Source of the DNA: Burkholderiales bacterium RIFCSPLOWO2_12_FULL_61_40
GTDB taxonomy: Bacteria; Pseudomonadota; Gammaproteobacteria; Burkholderiales; Burkholderiaceae_C
DNA length: 64,000 nucleotides
Assembly: GCA_001770935.1 (NCBI GenBank)
Contig: MESI01000115.1
Coordinates: forward strand, 18,609-82,608
Reading direction: 5' to 3'
The notes below the pieces were generated by a model. The model searched no databases, was not told where the DNA came from, and was given only the letters and a program-made list of their open reading frames with translations. The position numbers and the translations under genes are program-made. Below, one piece after another: positions 1 to 11,008 of the stretch. Each line of letters starts with the position of its first letter. Position 1 is the stretch's first letter.

Positions 1-644
1 GCGGCCGGGGACTTTGTGGCCATCATGGGCCCCAGCGGCTCGGGCAAGTCCACCGCCATGAACATGCTGGGCTGCCTGGACACCCCCACCACGGGCGAAT
101 ACCTGTTCCAGGGCGTGCATGTCGAAACCCTGTCGCGCGACCAGCGGGCACGGCTGCGCCGGAACTTTCTGGGCTTTGTGTTCCAGGGCTTCAACCTGCT
201 GGCGCGCACCTCGGCCCAGGAAAACGTGGAGCTGCCCCTGCTGTACCGCGGCGAGTCGGCCAAGGCCCGCCACGCGGCGGCGGCCCGCGCGCTGGCCCAG
301 GTGGGTCTGGCGGGCTGGGAGCACCACACGCCCGCCGAACTCTCGGGCGGGCAACAGCAGCGCGTGGCCATTGCCCGCGCCATCGTCACCGAGCCCGCCG
401 TGCTGCTGGCCGACGAGCCCACCGGCAACCTGGACACCCAGCGCAGCCACGAAATCATGGACCTGCTGTGGGCGCTGAATGTGGACCACGGCATTACCGT
501 GCTGATGGTCACGCACGAGGCCGACATGGCCGCCTATGCCAAGCGCATCGTGCGTTTTGTGGACGGGGTGGTGGCAAGTGACGTACCCAACCCCCATCCT
601 GCCGGGCGCCAGACTCCCGCAGAGGTGATGCCCGCAGAGGCCGC

Positions 645-648
<4 letters not shown>
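1..648 (+). CDS. MacB-type ABC transporter ATP-binding protein (5' partial)
   Basis: This is the ATPase of a MacB/LolD-type ABC exporter that works at the inner membrane with the permease encoded next. The reading frame is open from base 1, so the true start lies upstream of the window. The Walker A motif GPSGSGKST is visible near the start, followed by the signature LSGGQQQR, Walker [12 protein letters not shown] and the H-loop MVTHE, so the nucleotide-binding domain is essentially complete. The LolD/MacB family hallmark is the [11 protein letters not shown]-loop region. The C-terminus runs about 30 residues past the core. The stop overlaps the start of the permease gene by 4 bases, a sign of translational coupling. 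In this family the usual third partner is a membrane-fusion protein encoded upstream, which would be outside the window. The exported substrate cannot be told from sequence. Confidence 0.93.
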
Positions 649-1850
<1,202 letters not shown>

Positions 1851-1853
<3 letters not shown>

Positions 1854-1957
1854 TTCCATTTTCAGATCGATGGGAGATGAGGCGCCCCGACGCAGGCAGT
1901 GCTTTAGCACGACCAGGAGGGGCAACGACATATCGCATTGATATGGAAATGGAATAA
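1851..1957 (-). repeat. 107-bp MITE-like repeat, copy 1
   Basis: The sequence runs from TAATTCC to GGAATAA. Its ends form an imperfect inverted repeat of about 28 bp, and it contains a small internal hairpin GTGCTTTAGCAC at 1899-1910. The same 107-bp unit recurs in opposite orientation at 9731-9837 and 30025-30131, with a remnant at 39316-39355. The left TAA is the stop codon of the permease gene. The fumC ribosome binding site AAGGAGG begins at the right edge. No coding capacity; it looks like a non-autonomous element. Confidence 0.85.
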
Positions 1958-1970
1958 GGAGGAAACCGCC

Positions 1971-3359
1971 ATGAACACCACCCGTACCGAACACGACAGC
2001 ATGGGCGCCATCGAGGTGCCCGCCGGGCAGCTATGGGGCGCGCAGACCCAGCGCTCGCTGCTGAACTTCGCCATTTCCGGCGAAAAAATGCCGCGCGAAA
2101 TCATCCACGCGCTGGCGCAGGTCAAGCGGGCGTGCGCCACCGTCAATCTGGACCTGGGCCTGCTGGACGCCCGCAAGGCCGAGGCCATCGTGGCCGCCGC
2201 CGACGAGGTGCTGGCCGGCCAGCACGCGGGCGAATTCCCCCTGGTGGTCTGGCAAACCGGCTCGGGCACCCAAACGAATATGAACCTCAACGAGGTGCTG
2301 GCCAACCGCGCCAGCGAGCTGCTGGGCGGCCTGCGCGGCGACTTGCGGCTAGTGCACCCCAACGACGAGGTGAACCGCAGCCAGTCCTCCAACGATGTGT
2401 TCCCCACCGCCATGCATCTGGCGGCGCTGCAGGCCCTCACGCACCGGCTGCTGCCCGCGCTGGCCGCGCTGCAGGGCACCTTGGCGGCCAAGGCGCAGGC
2501 ATTCGACGCCATCGTCAAGATCGGCCGCACCCATTTGCAAGACGCCACGCCGCTCACCCTGGGCCAGGAGTTTTCCGGCTATGCGGCGCAACTGGCCCAT
2601 GGCGAACGGCATGTGCAGGCCGCCCTGCCCCACCTGTGTGAACTGGCGCTGGGCGGCACGGCGGTGGGCACCGGGCTCAACGCTCCCGCGGGTTTTGCCG
2701 AACGGGCGGCGGCCGAACTGGCACGGCTCACGGGTTTGCCACTGGTGACGGCCCCCAACAAGTTCGAGGCCCTGGCCAGTTGCGACGCCCTGGTGCACGC
2801 CCACGGCGCGCTCAAAACCCTGGCCGCCAGCCTGATGAAAATCGCCAACGACGTGCGCTGGCTCGCCAGCGGCCCGCGCAGCGGCATTGGCGAGCTGGCC
2901 ATACCCGAAAACGAACCCGGCTCCAGCATCATGCCCGGCAAGGTCAACCCCACACAAAGCGAGGCACTCACCATGCTGTGCTGCCAGGTGATGGGCAACG
3001 ACGTGGCCATCAATATGGGCGGCGCCTCGGGCAACTTCGAGCTCAATGTGTTTCGCCCCCTGATCGCCCACAACTTCCTGCAAAGCGTGCGCCTGCTGAG
3101 TGAGGGCATGCGCAGCTTCAACGACCACTGCGCCGTAGGCATCACGCCCAACCACAGCCGCATTGCCGAACTGGTGGACCGCTCACTGATGCTGGTCACC
3201 GCCCTGAACCCGCACATCGGCTACGACAAGGCTGCGCTCATTGCCAAACAAGCCCATGCACAGGGCAGCAGCCTGCGCGAGGCGGCCGTGGCCTCGGGCT
3301 TTGTGACGGCGGAGCAGTTTGACGCCTGGGTCCGGCCGCAGGACATGGTGGGGCGGTAA
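1971..3359 (+). CDS. fumC: class II fumarate hydratase
   Basis: FumC converts fumarate to L-malate in the TCA cycle and is the iron-independent, heat-stable type of fumarase. The 462-residue length is normal for the family. The fumarase/aspartase signature [11 protein letters not shown] is at residues 317-327, and the fumarate-binding pattern GSGTQTNMN and the NDVFPTA and [10 protein letters not shown] motifs are present. An upstream in-frame TTG gives a slightly longer frame, but ATG at 1971 is chosen because AAGGAGG lies 7 bases before it. The gene stands alone, separated from the exporter genes by the 107-bp repeat, whose right end abuts the ribosome binding site. Confidence 0.97.
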   Translation: MNTTRTEHDSMGAIEVPAGQLWGAQTQRSLLNFAISGEKMPREIIHALAQVKRACATVNLDLGLLDARKAEAIVAAADEVLAGQHAGEFPLVVWQTGSGTQTNMNLNEVLANRASELLGGLRGDLRLVHPNDEVNRSQSSNDVFPTAMHLAALQALTHRLLPALAALQGTLAAKAQAFDAIVKIGRTHLQDATPLTLGQEFSGYAAQLAHGERHVQAALPHLCELALGGTAVGTGLNAPAGFAERAAAELARLTGLPLVTAPNKFEALASCDALVHAHGALKTLAASLMKIANDVRWLASGPRSGIGELAIPENEPGSSIMPGKVNPTQSEALTMLCCQVMGNDVAINMGGASGNFELNVFRPLIAHNFLQSVRLLSEGMRSFNDHCAVGITPNHSRIAELVDRSLMLVTALNPHIGYDKAALIAKQAHAQGSSLREAAVASGFVTAEQFDAWVRPQDMVGR

Positions 3360-3390
3360 AGAGGCAAACAGAGGCAAACGCCTGTTTCAG

Positions 3391-3459
3391 CCGATTTAGC
3401 ATGCCAAATCAGCCTCCAACCCCCGTGAAACATGCGCAAGCAGCTACTATTTTCATAGC
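3391..3459 (-). repeat. Comamonad-type hairpin repeat, copy A
   Basis: A 69-bp copy of a dispersed repeat. Read on the minus strand it has a GCTAT...TAGC stem-loop, then GCTGCTTGCGC, a CGGGGG block and GAGGCTGATTT. It aligns closely with copy B at 7151-7214. It lies between fumC and hsdM and may serve as a transcription-end hairpin, though that is inference. Confidence 0.7.
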
Positions 3460-3537
3460 GAATTTCTTGTGGCAACCCCGCCCCGCATAATCCCTGCCAC
3501 GGACTCCACCACAAGTGCACAGGGAAACTCCCACGCC

Positions 3538-5122
<1,585 letters not shown>

Positions 5123-5133
<11 letters not shown>

Positions 5134-5356
5134 AAAGCAGGATGCCGAAAGCGGCATCGTCATCTTGAACAAACCGTTCAGCGTGGACGAAACCGAGCAA
5201 CCCTTTGGCAAACGCTGGGGCGGCGAGTGCTTCACCCTCACCACTGAGCATCTGGCAGCCCTGCAAGCGGGCAAAACACTCGCGCTGGATGTTCAAAACG
5301 AATACATCACATTTGTGCGACTTCAATCCACCGATGATGGAAAGGCCGCGGCATGA
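5123..5356 (+). CDS. small hypothetical protein in the hsd operon
   Basis: A 77-residue soluble protein that I do not recognise. It overlaps the end of hsdM by 11 bases and its own stop overlaps the start of the next gene (ATGA), so it is tightly placed within the operon and very likely translated. It has no signal peptide or membrane segment. The sequence has a compact alpha/beta look with an acidic N-terminus and a motif [20 protein letters not shown] that resembles small accessory proteins found beside type I methylases, but no function is known to me. Confidence 0.75.
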
Positions 5357-6483
5357 CTGACGAACCAAAACTCCAACCGCTGGTTGGAGAAATCACACCC
5401 AACACAGCCGACTACCGCCAATGGCTGGGCGAGCTGAAAGCGCGTTTTCGCCAAGTGCAGCTTAAAGCGGCCGTTGCAGTCAACACTGCCATGCTCCAGT
5501 TTTATTGGGAGCTGGGGGCGGACATGGTGGCCAAGCAAACGCAGTTTGCGTGGGGCGGTGGTTTCATCAAACAGCTCAGCACCGATTTAAGGCGCGAATT
5601 CCCGGATGTGCAGGGGTTTTCGGTCAGTAATTTGAAAAGCATTCGTCAGTGGCATTTGTTTTATGCCGGGTCGTCGCCAATTGGCCAACAGCCTGTAGGC
5701 CAATTAACGCAACAGCCTGTTTCGCAAATCCTGTCCATCCCTTGGGGCCACAACCTGGCTATTCTGGCCAAGTGCAAGCGGCACGGTGAGGCGCTGTATT
5801 ACGCCCAAGCCACCCAAACCTACGGCTGGAGCCGCAGCGTGCTGGTGCACCAGATCGAGAGCGGCCTGTGGCAGCGCGAGGGCAAAGCCATCACCAACTT
5901 TGAGCAGACGCTGCCCGCCGCACAGTCCGACCTGGCCACGCAAATGCTCAAAGACCCGTACAAGTTTGACTTCCTGTCGCTCAGCAAAGAACACACCGAG
6001 CGCGAGCTGGAAACCGGCCTGATCACTCACATCACCCAATTTCTGCTGGAACTGGGCGCAGGCTTTGCCTACATAGGCCGCCAGGTTCCGCTGCAAGTGG
6101 GCGAGCGCGAGTTCTTTATGGACCTGCTTTTCTATCACACGCGCCTGCATTGCCATGTGGTGGTGGAACTGAAAACGGTGGACTTTGAACCCGAGTTTGC
6201 GGGCAAGCTCAACTTCTACATCAAGGCCGTGGACGAACAACTGCGCGGCGAGGGCGATCAGCCCACCATTGGACTGCTGCTGTGCAAAAGCAAAGACCGG
6301 CTGGTGGCCGAATACGCGCTCAGCGACATTCAAAAACCCATGGGTCTGTCGACCTACACCCTGAGCCACACCCTGCCCGAAGCCCTGCGCGGCAAGTTGC
6401 CCAGCATTGAGGCGATTGAGCGGGAATTGGGGCTGGATGGAGGTGATGATGATTTGACGCAAGACGGGGAGGCTGGAATATGA
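5353..6483 (+). CDS. YhcG/DUF1016 family PDDEXK nuclease-like protein
   Basis: This 376-residue protein has the two-part layout of the YhcG family. The N-terminal DUF1016 domain (about residues 15-180) carries YWELGADMVAKQ and GFSVSNLKSIRQWHLFY. The C-terminal PDDEXK-type nuclease domain (about 200-350) carries FFMDLLFYHTRLHCHVVVELK, with the D and E-x-K positions of the nuclease fold visible. Such proteins often sit inside type I restriction loci as accessory genes; their role in restriction is not settled. The start overlaps the preceding gene and the stop overlaps the following fragment, keeping an operon-like layout. The insert around residues 105-125 with repeated GQQPVGQLTQQPVSQ is a low-complexity linker. 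Confidence 0.88.
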   Translation: MTDEPKLQPLVGEITPNTADYRQWLGELKARFRQVQLKAAVAVNTAMLQFYWELGADMVAKQTQFAWGGGFIKQLSTDLRREFPDVQGFSVSNLKSIRQWHLFYAGSSPIGQQPVGQLTQQPVSQILSIPWGHNLAILAKCKRHGEALYYAQATQTYGWSRSVLVHQIESGLWQREGKAITNFEQTLPAAQSDLATQMLKDPYKFDFLSLSKEHTERELETGLITHITQFLLELGAGFAYIGRQVPLQVGEREFFMDLLFYHTRLHCHVVVELKTVDFEPEFAGKLNFYIKAVDEQLRGEGDQPTIGLLLCKSKDRLVAEYALSDIQKPMGLSTYTLSHTLPEALRGKLPSIEAIERELGLDGGDDDLTQDGEAGI

Positions 6484-6674
6484 GTTCTGAACCCCTGCGC
6501 GAAAGCGAAACCGTTGAGCTAAAAAAGAGCCTGGCCGAACTCAAAGAAGGCCTGGTGGCCATCGCCGCCATTTTGAACAAACATGGTGCGGGCGAGTTGT
6601 GGTTTGCCGTGGCGCAGAATCGGTCCCGAGATGGGAATTTGTGTGACGTAAAACAGTACGTCAACACAGCGTAA
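6480..6674 (+). pseudogene. truncated AlbA/AAA-4 (Schlafen-like) gene stump
   Basis: The first 46 or so codons encode the start of an AlbA_2/AAA-4 type protein (ESETVELKKSLAELKEGLVAIAAILNKHGAGELWF). Family members go on for 300-500 residues with a winged-helix end; here similarity stops after residue 46 at about base 6617 and a short unrelated tail leads to a stop. The start overlaps the YhcG gene by 4 bases, so this was once the next gene of the operon. These proteins are common cargo of type I restriction loci. The right break lies within a stretch holding two strong hairpins. Confidence 0.75.
6641..6667. repeat. inverted repeat at the deletion junction
   Basis: TGACGTA and TACGTCA form a perfect 7-bp stem around a 6-base loop, and the stem can extend on both sides with one bulge. 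It sits exactly where two gene stumps are joined. Confidence 0.6.
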
Positions 6675-6676
6675 AC

Positions 6677-6708
6677 AAGGGCAATTGGTGGATGCACCAA
6701 TTGCCCTT
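6677..6708 (+). terminator. perfect 14-bp hairpin followed by a short T run
   Basis: AAGGGCAATTGGTG, loop GATG and CACCAATTGCCCTT form a perfect 14-bp stem, and four Ts span its end. It fits an intrinsic terminator placed between the two gene stumps, though the T run is short. It could equally be a scar of the element whose loss removed the middle of the locus. Confidence 0.55.
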
Positions 6709-7128
6709 TTGCCTGGTGTTTTGCACAATGGCACCCGTTACCAAAACCGCAGTATTGAGACGGCGCAGGTCATGGAAGAATTGGTGGTCATGGCCAAGAA
6801 GTTCCGCGAGGCGGCCTCGCGCGGCGAACAGTTGGGCCTGAGCGAGGACGAGGTGAAGTTCTACGACGCCTTGGCCAACAATGAGTCCGCCGTGCGTGAG
6901 CTGACGGATGAGACCCTCAAGAAGATTGCCCACGAGCTGACCGAAAACCTGCGCCAGAGCCTGAGCGTGGACTGGTCAGAGCGCGAGAGCGTGCGGGCCA
7001 AGCTGCGCCTGATGGTGAAGCGCATTCTGCGCAAATACAAATACCCGCCCGATTTGATGGACGGTGCCGTGGAGCTGGTGCTGCAACAAGCACAGGCGTT
7101 GGGCGAAAGTTGGTCCGAGGAAGCTTAA
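6685..7128 (+). pseudogene. hsdR C-terminal remnant (type I restriction enzyme R subunit)
   Basis: From about base 6737 the frame encodes a sequence typical of the very C-terminus of HsdR (ETAQVMEELVVMAKK, ESAVRELTDE, KIAHELTENLR, ERESVRAKLRLMVKRILRKYKYPPD). About 130 residues remain of a protein that is normally near 800-1100 residues; the nuclease and helicase motor domains are gone. The region before it holds a strong hairpin and no ribosome binding site that fits a natural start. It is read here as the leftover of a large internal deletion that joined the AlbA gene start to the hsdR end. If translated it would have no restriction activity. Confidence 0.82.
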
Positions 7129-7150
7129 ATTGGTTCAGGCGCGATCCAGG

Positions 7151-7214
7151 CCAATTTACAAGCCAAATCAGCCTCAAGCCCCCGTGGAATATGCACAGCT
7201 ACTATTTTTGTAGC
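7151..7214 (-). repeat. Hairpin repeat, copy B
   Basis: Aligns base by base with copy A at 3391-3459 (shared CCAAATCAGCCTC, CCCCCGTG, and the GCTACTATTTTTGTAGC stem-loop). The stem-loop carries the TAG stop codon of purN, read on the minus strand, so the repeat forms the end of that gene. It separates the hsdR stump from purN, where transcription converges. Confidence 0.72.
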
Positions 7215-7792
7215 AACTGTGCCACCGCCCTGGGGTAGATCAGGTGCTCCTGGGTGAGGATGCGGGCCGCCAGCGTATCGGCGGTGTCGCCGGGCAACAC
7301 CGGCACCACGGCCTGGTCCAGGATAGGGCCGTGGTCCAACTCGGCGGTCACCAGGTGCACCGTTGCGCCCGCAAATTTGCAGCCCGCGTCCAGCGCACGC
7401 TGGTGGGTGTGCAAGCCGGTGAAGGCCGGCAGCAGCGAAGGGTGGATATTGGTCAGGCGCCCTGCGTAGTGCGCCACGAAGCCCGGCGTGAGAATGCGCA
7501 TGAATCCCGCCAGCACCACCAGCACCGGGTGCCCGGGCGTGTCAAAGCGGTCAATCACCTCGGCCAGTGCGGCGTCAAAGTCCTCGCGGCTGGCAAATGC
7601 TTTGTGGTCCAGCACCTCGGTGGCAATGCCGTGTTCACGGGCGAACACCAGGCCTTTGGTATCGGCTTTGTTGCTGATGACGGCGGCCACGCGGGCGCCG
7701 TATTTGTCGGACCAGTGCTCGCGCTGGGCAGTATTTACGATGGCGGCCATGTTGGAGCCGCCGCCTGAGATCAAAATGACAATGTTTTTCAT
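7202..7792 (-). CDS. purN: phosphoribosylglycinamide formyltransferase
   Basis: PurN transfers a formyl group from 10-formyl-tetrahydrofolate to glycinamide ribonucleotide, the third step of purine synthesis. The 196-residue product begins MKNIVILISGGGSNM, the phosphate-binding loop of the family; the internal ATG at 7792 is chosen over a longer frame because this is the conserved N-terminus. The catalytic pattern NIHPSLLPAF with its asparagine and histidine, and the GATVHLVTAELDHGPILDQ segment with the essential aspartate, are intact. It is divergent from yceH with 13 bases between the two starts, so the two promoters must overlap the opposite genes. Its stop codon falls within hairpin repeat B. 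Confidence 0.96.
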   Translation of the reverse strand: MKNIVILISGGGSNMAAIVNTAQREHWSDKYGARVAAVISNKADTKGLVFAREHGIATEVLDHKAFASREDFDAALAEVIDRFDTPGHPVLVVLAGFMRILTPGFVAHYAGRLTNIHPSLLPAFTGLHTHQRALDAGCKFAGATVHLVTAELDHGPILDQAVVPVLPGDTADTLAARILTQEHLIYPRAVAQLLQK

Positions 7793-7805
7793 ACCTGGCT
7801 GAATT

Positions 7806-8477
7806 ATGACCTTGACCCTCCCCCCCTCTGTTCTTCTTGACCCCGTGCAGGCCCGCGTGCTGGGCACCCTGATGGAAAAAGCGCGCACCGTGCCCGACAG
7901 CTACCCGCTCACCCTCAACTCCCTGGTGCTGGGCTGCAACCAGAAAAGCAGCCGCGAGCCGACCATGGACCTGACCGAAGCGCAGGTGGCGGACGCCGTC
8001 GGCACCCTGCGCAGTGCCAACCTGGTGCGTGAAGTCGGTGGCGCGCGCACCACCAAGTTTGAGCACAACTTCCAGCGTGGCGTGGGTGTGTACGAACAAG
8101 CGGCCGTGCTGCTGGGCCTCTTGATGCTGCGCGGCCCGCAGACCAGCGCCGAATTGCGGCTCAACGCCGAGCGCTGGTACAAGTTTGCCGACATCTCTTC
8201 GGTGGAAGGCTTCCTGGACGAACTGCAAGAGCGCTCCGCCGAAAAAGGCGGCCCGCTGGTGGTGAAGCTGGCGCGCGCGCCAGGTGCCCGCGAGCAGCGC
8301 TGGGCGCATTTGCTGTGCGGCCCCGTGGATGCCAACCAGGTATTTCAGGGCAGCGCAGCGGCCAGCGGCGGCACCGCCGAGCGCATCGAGCGGCTGGAAG
8401 CCGAGGTTGCGCAGTTGCGGGAGACTGTGGCCAAGCTGTGCTCCGAACTGGGCATGTCGCCACCCGGACAGGGGTAA
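7806..8477 (+). CDS. yceH: YceH family protein (DUF480)
   Basis: This 223-residue protein belongs to the YceH/DUF480 (UPF0502) family, built of two winged-helix domains. The family pattern is clear: [38 protein letters not shown] near the start, and the second winged helix around [27 protein letters not shown]. The C-terminal 40 residues form a probable coiled coil ([20 protein letters not shown]). The function is not established; DNA binding is likely from the fold. It is divergent from purN. Confidence 0.92.
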   Translation: MTLTLPPSVLLDPVQARVLGTLMEKARTVPDSYPLTLNSLVLGCNQKSSREPTMDLTEAQVADAVGTLRSANLVREVGGARTTKFEHNFQRGVGVYEQAAVLLGLLMLRGPQTSAELRLNAERWYKFADISSVEGFLDELQERSAEKGGPLVVKLARAPGAREQRWAHLLCGPVDANQVFQGSAAASGGTAERIERLEAEVAQLRETVAKLCSELGMSPPGQG

Positions 8478-8539
8478 ACGAACGACCGTGCTAAAACCAT
8501 GCCCGTCAACGTACCAAGATCGAACGACTGGAGACCCCC

Positions 8540-9733
8540 ATGGATTTGGCATTCACCCCTGAAGAACAAACATTCCGAGAAGAGATCCGCGCCTGGGTAG
8601 GTGCCAACCTGCCCGCCGAGTTGTCCCACAAAGTGCACAACGCACACCATCTGACCCGCGACGACCTGCAAAGCTGGGCCAAGATCCTGGGCAAAAAAGG
8701 CTGGCTGGGCCATGCCTGGCCCAAGGAGTTTGGCGGCCCCGGCTGGAACTCGGTGCAAAAGCACTTGTTTGAAGAAGAGTGCGCGCTGGCGGGTGCCCCC
8801 CGCGTGGTGCCCTTCGGCCCGGTGATGGTGGCTCCGGTGATCATGGCGTTTGGCAATGCCGAGCAGCAGCAGCGCTTTTTGCCCGGCATTGCCAGTGGCG
8901 AAGTCTGGTGGAGCCAAGGCTACAGCGAACCCGGCTCGGGCTCGGACCTGGCCTCGGTCAAAACCCGGGCAGAAAAAGTGAGCCGTCCAGGCCAGGGCGA
9001 CAAATACATCGTCAACGGCCAAAAGACCTGGACCACGCTGGGCCAGTACGGCGAGTGGATTTTCTGCCTGGTGCGCACCAGTACCGAGGGCAAGCCCCAA
9101 ACCGGCATTTCCTTCCTCTTGATCGACATGAAGTCGCCCGGCGTCACCGTGCGCCCCATCGTGCTGCTGGACGGTGAAGCCGAAGTCAACGAGGTGTTTT
9201 TTGACAACGTCGAAGTGCCCGCCGAGAACCTGATCGGCGAAGAGAACAAGGGCTGGACCTATGCCAAGCACCTGCTCAGCCACGAGCGCACCAACATCGC
9301 CGATGTGAACCGCGCCAAACGCGAACTGGAGCGCTTGAAGCGCATCGCCCAGGCCGAAGGTGTGTACACCGACACCCGCTTTCGCGACGAAATCGCCAAG
9401 CTGGAAGTGGATGTGATTGCGCTGGAGATGATGGTGCTACGCGTGCTGGCCGCCGAAAAATCGGGCAAAAACTCGCTGGACATTGCGGGCCTGCTCAAGA
9501 TTCGCGGCAGCGAAATCCAGCAGCGCTACTCCGAGCTGATGATGCTGGCCGTCGGCCCCTTCGCCCTGCCCCTGATCCGCGAGGCCATGGAAGCCGGCTG
9601 GCAAGGCGACGCGGTAGGCGCGGCCCACTGCGCGCCGCTGGCGTCTACCTACTTCAATATGCGCAAGACCACCATTTACGGCGGCTCCAATGAAGTGCAG
9701 CGCAACATCGTGTCCCAGGTCGCCCTGGGTTAA
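8540..9733 (+). CDS. acyl-CoA dehydrogenase
   Basis: A flavin-dependent acyl-CoA dehydrogenase of 397 residues. N-terminal helical domain (MDLAFTPEEQTFREEIRAWV), FAD/substrate motif YSEPGSGSDLASVKTRA near residue 135, and C-terminal domain ending with KTTIYGGSNEVQRNIVSQVALG, all typical of the family. It is followed 132 bases on by a second acyl-CoA dehydrogenase; such large/small pairs (FadE-type, CaiA-like) often form heteromers acting on steroid side chains, cyclic acids or branched acyl-CoAs. The substrate is unknown. Its TAA stop begins a 107-bp repeat that now lies between the pair. Confidence 0.95.
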   Translation: MDLAFTPEEQTFREEIRAWVGANLPAELSHKVHNAHHLTRDDLQSWAKILGKKGWLGHAWPKEFGGPGWNSVQKHLFEEECALAGAPRVVPFGPVMVAPVIMAFGNAEQQQRFLPGIASGEVWWSQGYSEPGSGSDLASVKTRAEKVSRPGQGDKYIVNGQKTWTTLGQYGEWIFCLVRTSTEGKPQTGISFLLIDMKSPGVTVRPIVLLDGEAEVNEVFFDNVEVPAENLIGEENKGWTYAKHLLSHERTNIADVNRAKRELERLKRIAQAEGVYTDTRFRDEIAKLEVDVIALEMMVLRVLAAEKSGKNSLDIAGLLKIRGSEIQQRYSELMMLAVGPFALPLIREAMEAGWQGDAVGAAHCAPLASTYFNMRKTTIYGGSNEVQRNIVSQVALG

Positions 9734-9837
9734 TTCCATTTCCATAGCAATGCGATATGTCGTTGCCCCTCCTGGTCGTGCGAAAGCACTGCCTGCGTCG
9801 GCGCGCCTCATCTCGCTTTGATCTGAAAACGGCATAA
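9731..9837 (+). repeat. 107-bp MITE-like repeat, copy 2
   Basis: Same length and layout as the copies at 1851-1957 (inverted) and 30025-30131. It begins with TAATTCC, where TAA is the stop codon of the upstream acyl-CoA dehydrogenase gene, and ends GGCATAA. The internal hairpin is GTGCGAAAGCAC, with the loop altered relative to copy 1 while the stem is kept. Confidence 0.85.
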
Positions 9838-9865
9838 GACCACAACAAGATTACAGGTGAAAAAA

Positions 9866-10981
9866 ATGGACTTCGACTTCTCTGACGACCAGGAACAATT
9901 GCGCGACGCGGTACGCAAATGGGTGGACAAGGGCTACACCTTTGAGCGCCGCCGCGCTGCCGAAAAAGCGGGCGGCTTTGACCGCGCCGCCTTCACTGAA
10001 ATGGCCGAGCTGGGCCTGTGTGGCCTGTACGTGCCCGAAGCCGATGGCGGCCTGGGCATGGGTCCGGTCGAAGGCATGGTGGTGATGGAAGAGCTGGGGC
10101 GCGGCATGGTGCTGGAGCCCCTGGCCCAATCCCTCATCGCGGGCGCCGTCCTCGCCGGTTATGCTGACGCTGCCACCAAAGCCGCATGGCTGCCGCAGAT
10201 TTCCAGCGGCGAGGCACTGGTGGTGCTGGCCTACCAGGAGCGTGCAGCGCGCTACAAGCTTGATGTCTGTGAGGCAAAAGCCACACAAGCCCCCGGTGGC
10301 TATGTGCTGAACGCTACAAAAAGTGTAGTGCCCGTGGGCGACCAGGCCAATGCCTTTTTGGTGCCTGCCAAGATCAACAGCCAACTGGCCCTGTTCCTGG
10401 TCGAGCGCCAATCCAGCGGTGTCAGCACCCGCGGCTACGGCACGCAAGACGGCGGCCGCGCGGCAGAAGTCAGCTTCAAAAATTCTCCTGCCACCCTGGT
10501 CACCAGCGACGGCCTGACCGCACTGGAGCACGCGGTGGACATCGGCATTGCCGCCACCTGCGCGGAAGCCGTGGGCGTCATGGACAAGACTTTTGGCCTC
10601 ACCGCCGAGTACCTGAACACACGCAAGCAGTTTGGCGTGGTGATCAGCAGCTTCCAGGCCCTGCGCCACCGCGCGGCCGACATGAAGATGCAGTTGGAGC
10701 TGGCCCGTTCCATGAGTTTTTATGCCAGCCTCAAACTCAATGCACCGGCTGAAGAACGCCGCGCCGCAATGGCCCGCGCCAAGTACCAGTTGGGCACATC
10801 CATGCGTTTTGTCGGCCAGCAGGCGGTGCAATTGCATGGCGGCATCGGGGTGACGGACGAGTACATCGTCAGCCATTACTTCAAGAAGCTCACCCAGCTG
10901 GAAATGACTTTTGGCGACAGCCTGCACCACCTGGGTGAAGTGTCTGCGCGCATGCAGGACAGCGCAAGCGTTTTTGCCTGA
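9866..10981 (+). CDS. acyl-CoA dehydrogenase (second of a pair)
   Basis: A 371-residue acyl-CoA dehydrogenase homologue, shorter and more divergent than its neighbour. It starts MDFDFSDDQEQLRDAVRKWV; ATG at 9866 is chosen because AGGTGA lies just before it, whereas a GTG three codons upstream overlaps that site. The C-terminal end has QLHGGIGVTDEYIVSHYFKKLTQLEMTFGD, the family pattern with conserved QLHGGIG. It is presumably co-transcribed with the first gene despite the repeat between them, and could be the partner subunit of a heteromeric enzyme. Substrate unknown. Confidence 0.94.
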   Translation: MDFDFSDDQEQLRDAVRKWVDKGYTFERRRAAEKAGGFDRAAFTEMAELGLCGLYVPEADGGLGMGPVEGMVVMEELGRGMVLEPLAQSLIAGAVLAGYADAATKAAWLPQISSGEALVVLAYQERAARYKLDVCEAKATQAPGGYVLNATKSVVPVGDQANAFLVPAKINSQLALFLVERQSSGVSTRGYGTQDGGRAAEVSFKNSPATLVTSDGLTALEHAVDIGIAATCAEAVGVMDKTFGLTAEYLNTRKQFGVVISSFQALRHRAADMKMQLELARSMSFYASLKLNAPAEERRAAMARAKYQLGTSMRFVGQQAVQLHGGIGVTDEYIVSHYFKKLTQLEMTFGDSLHHLGEVSARMQDSASVFA

Positions 10982-11008
10982 GGCCTTGCGCCGCAAGGGC
11001 TGCGCGGC

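Noticed and set aside
6617..6740. The paired hairpins in the restriction locus considered as a retron msr-msd or an integron attC site.
   Set aside because: No reverse transcriptase or integrase gene is nearby and the core attC motifs are not evident.
10313..10330. GCTACAAAAAGTGTAGTG inside the second acyl-CoA dehydrogenase gene, which looks like the stem of the hairpin repeat.
   Set aside because: The boxes that follow in true copies are missing and the protein sequence at this place matches ordinary family members, so it is probably chance.
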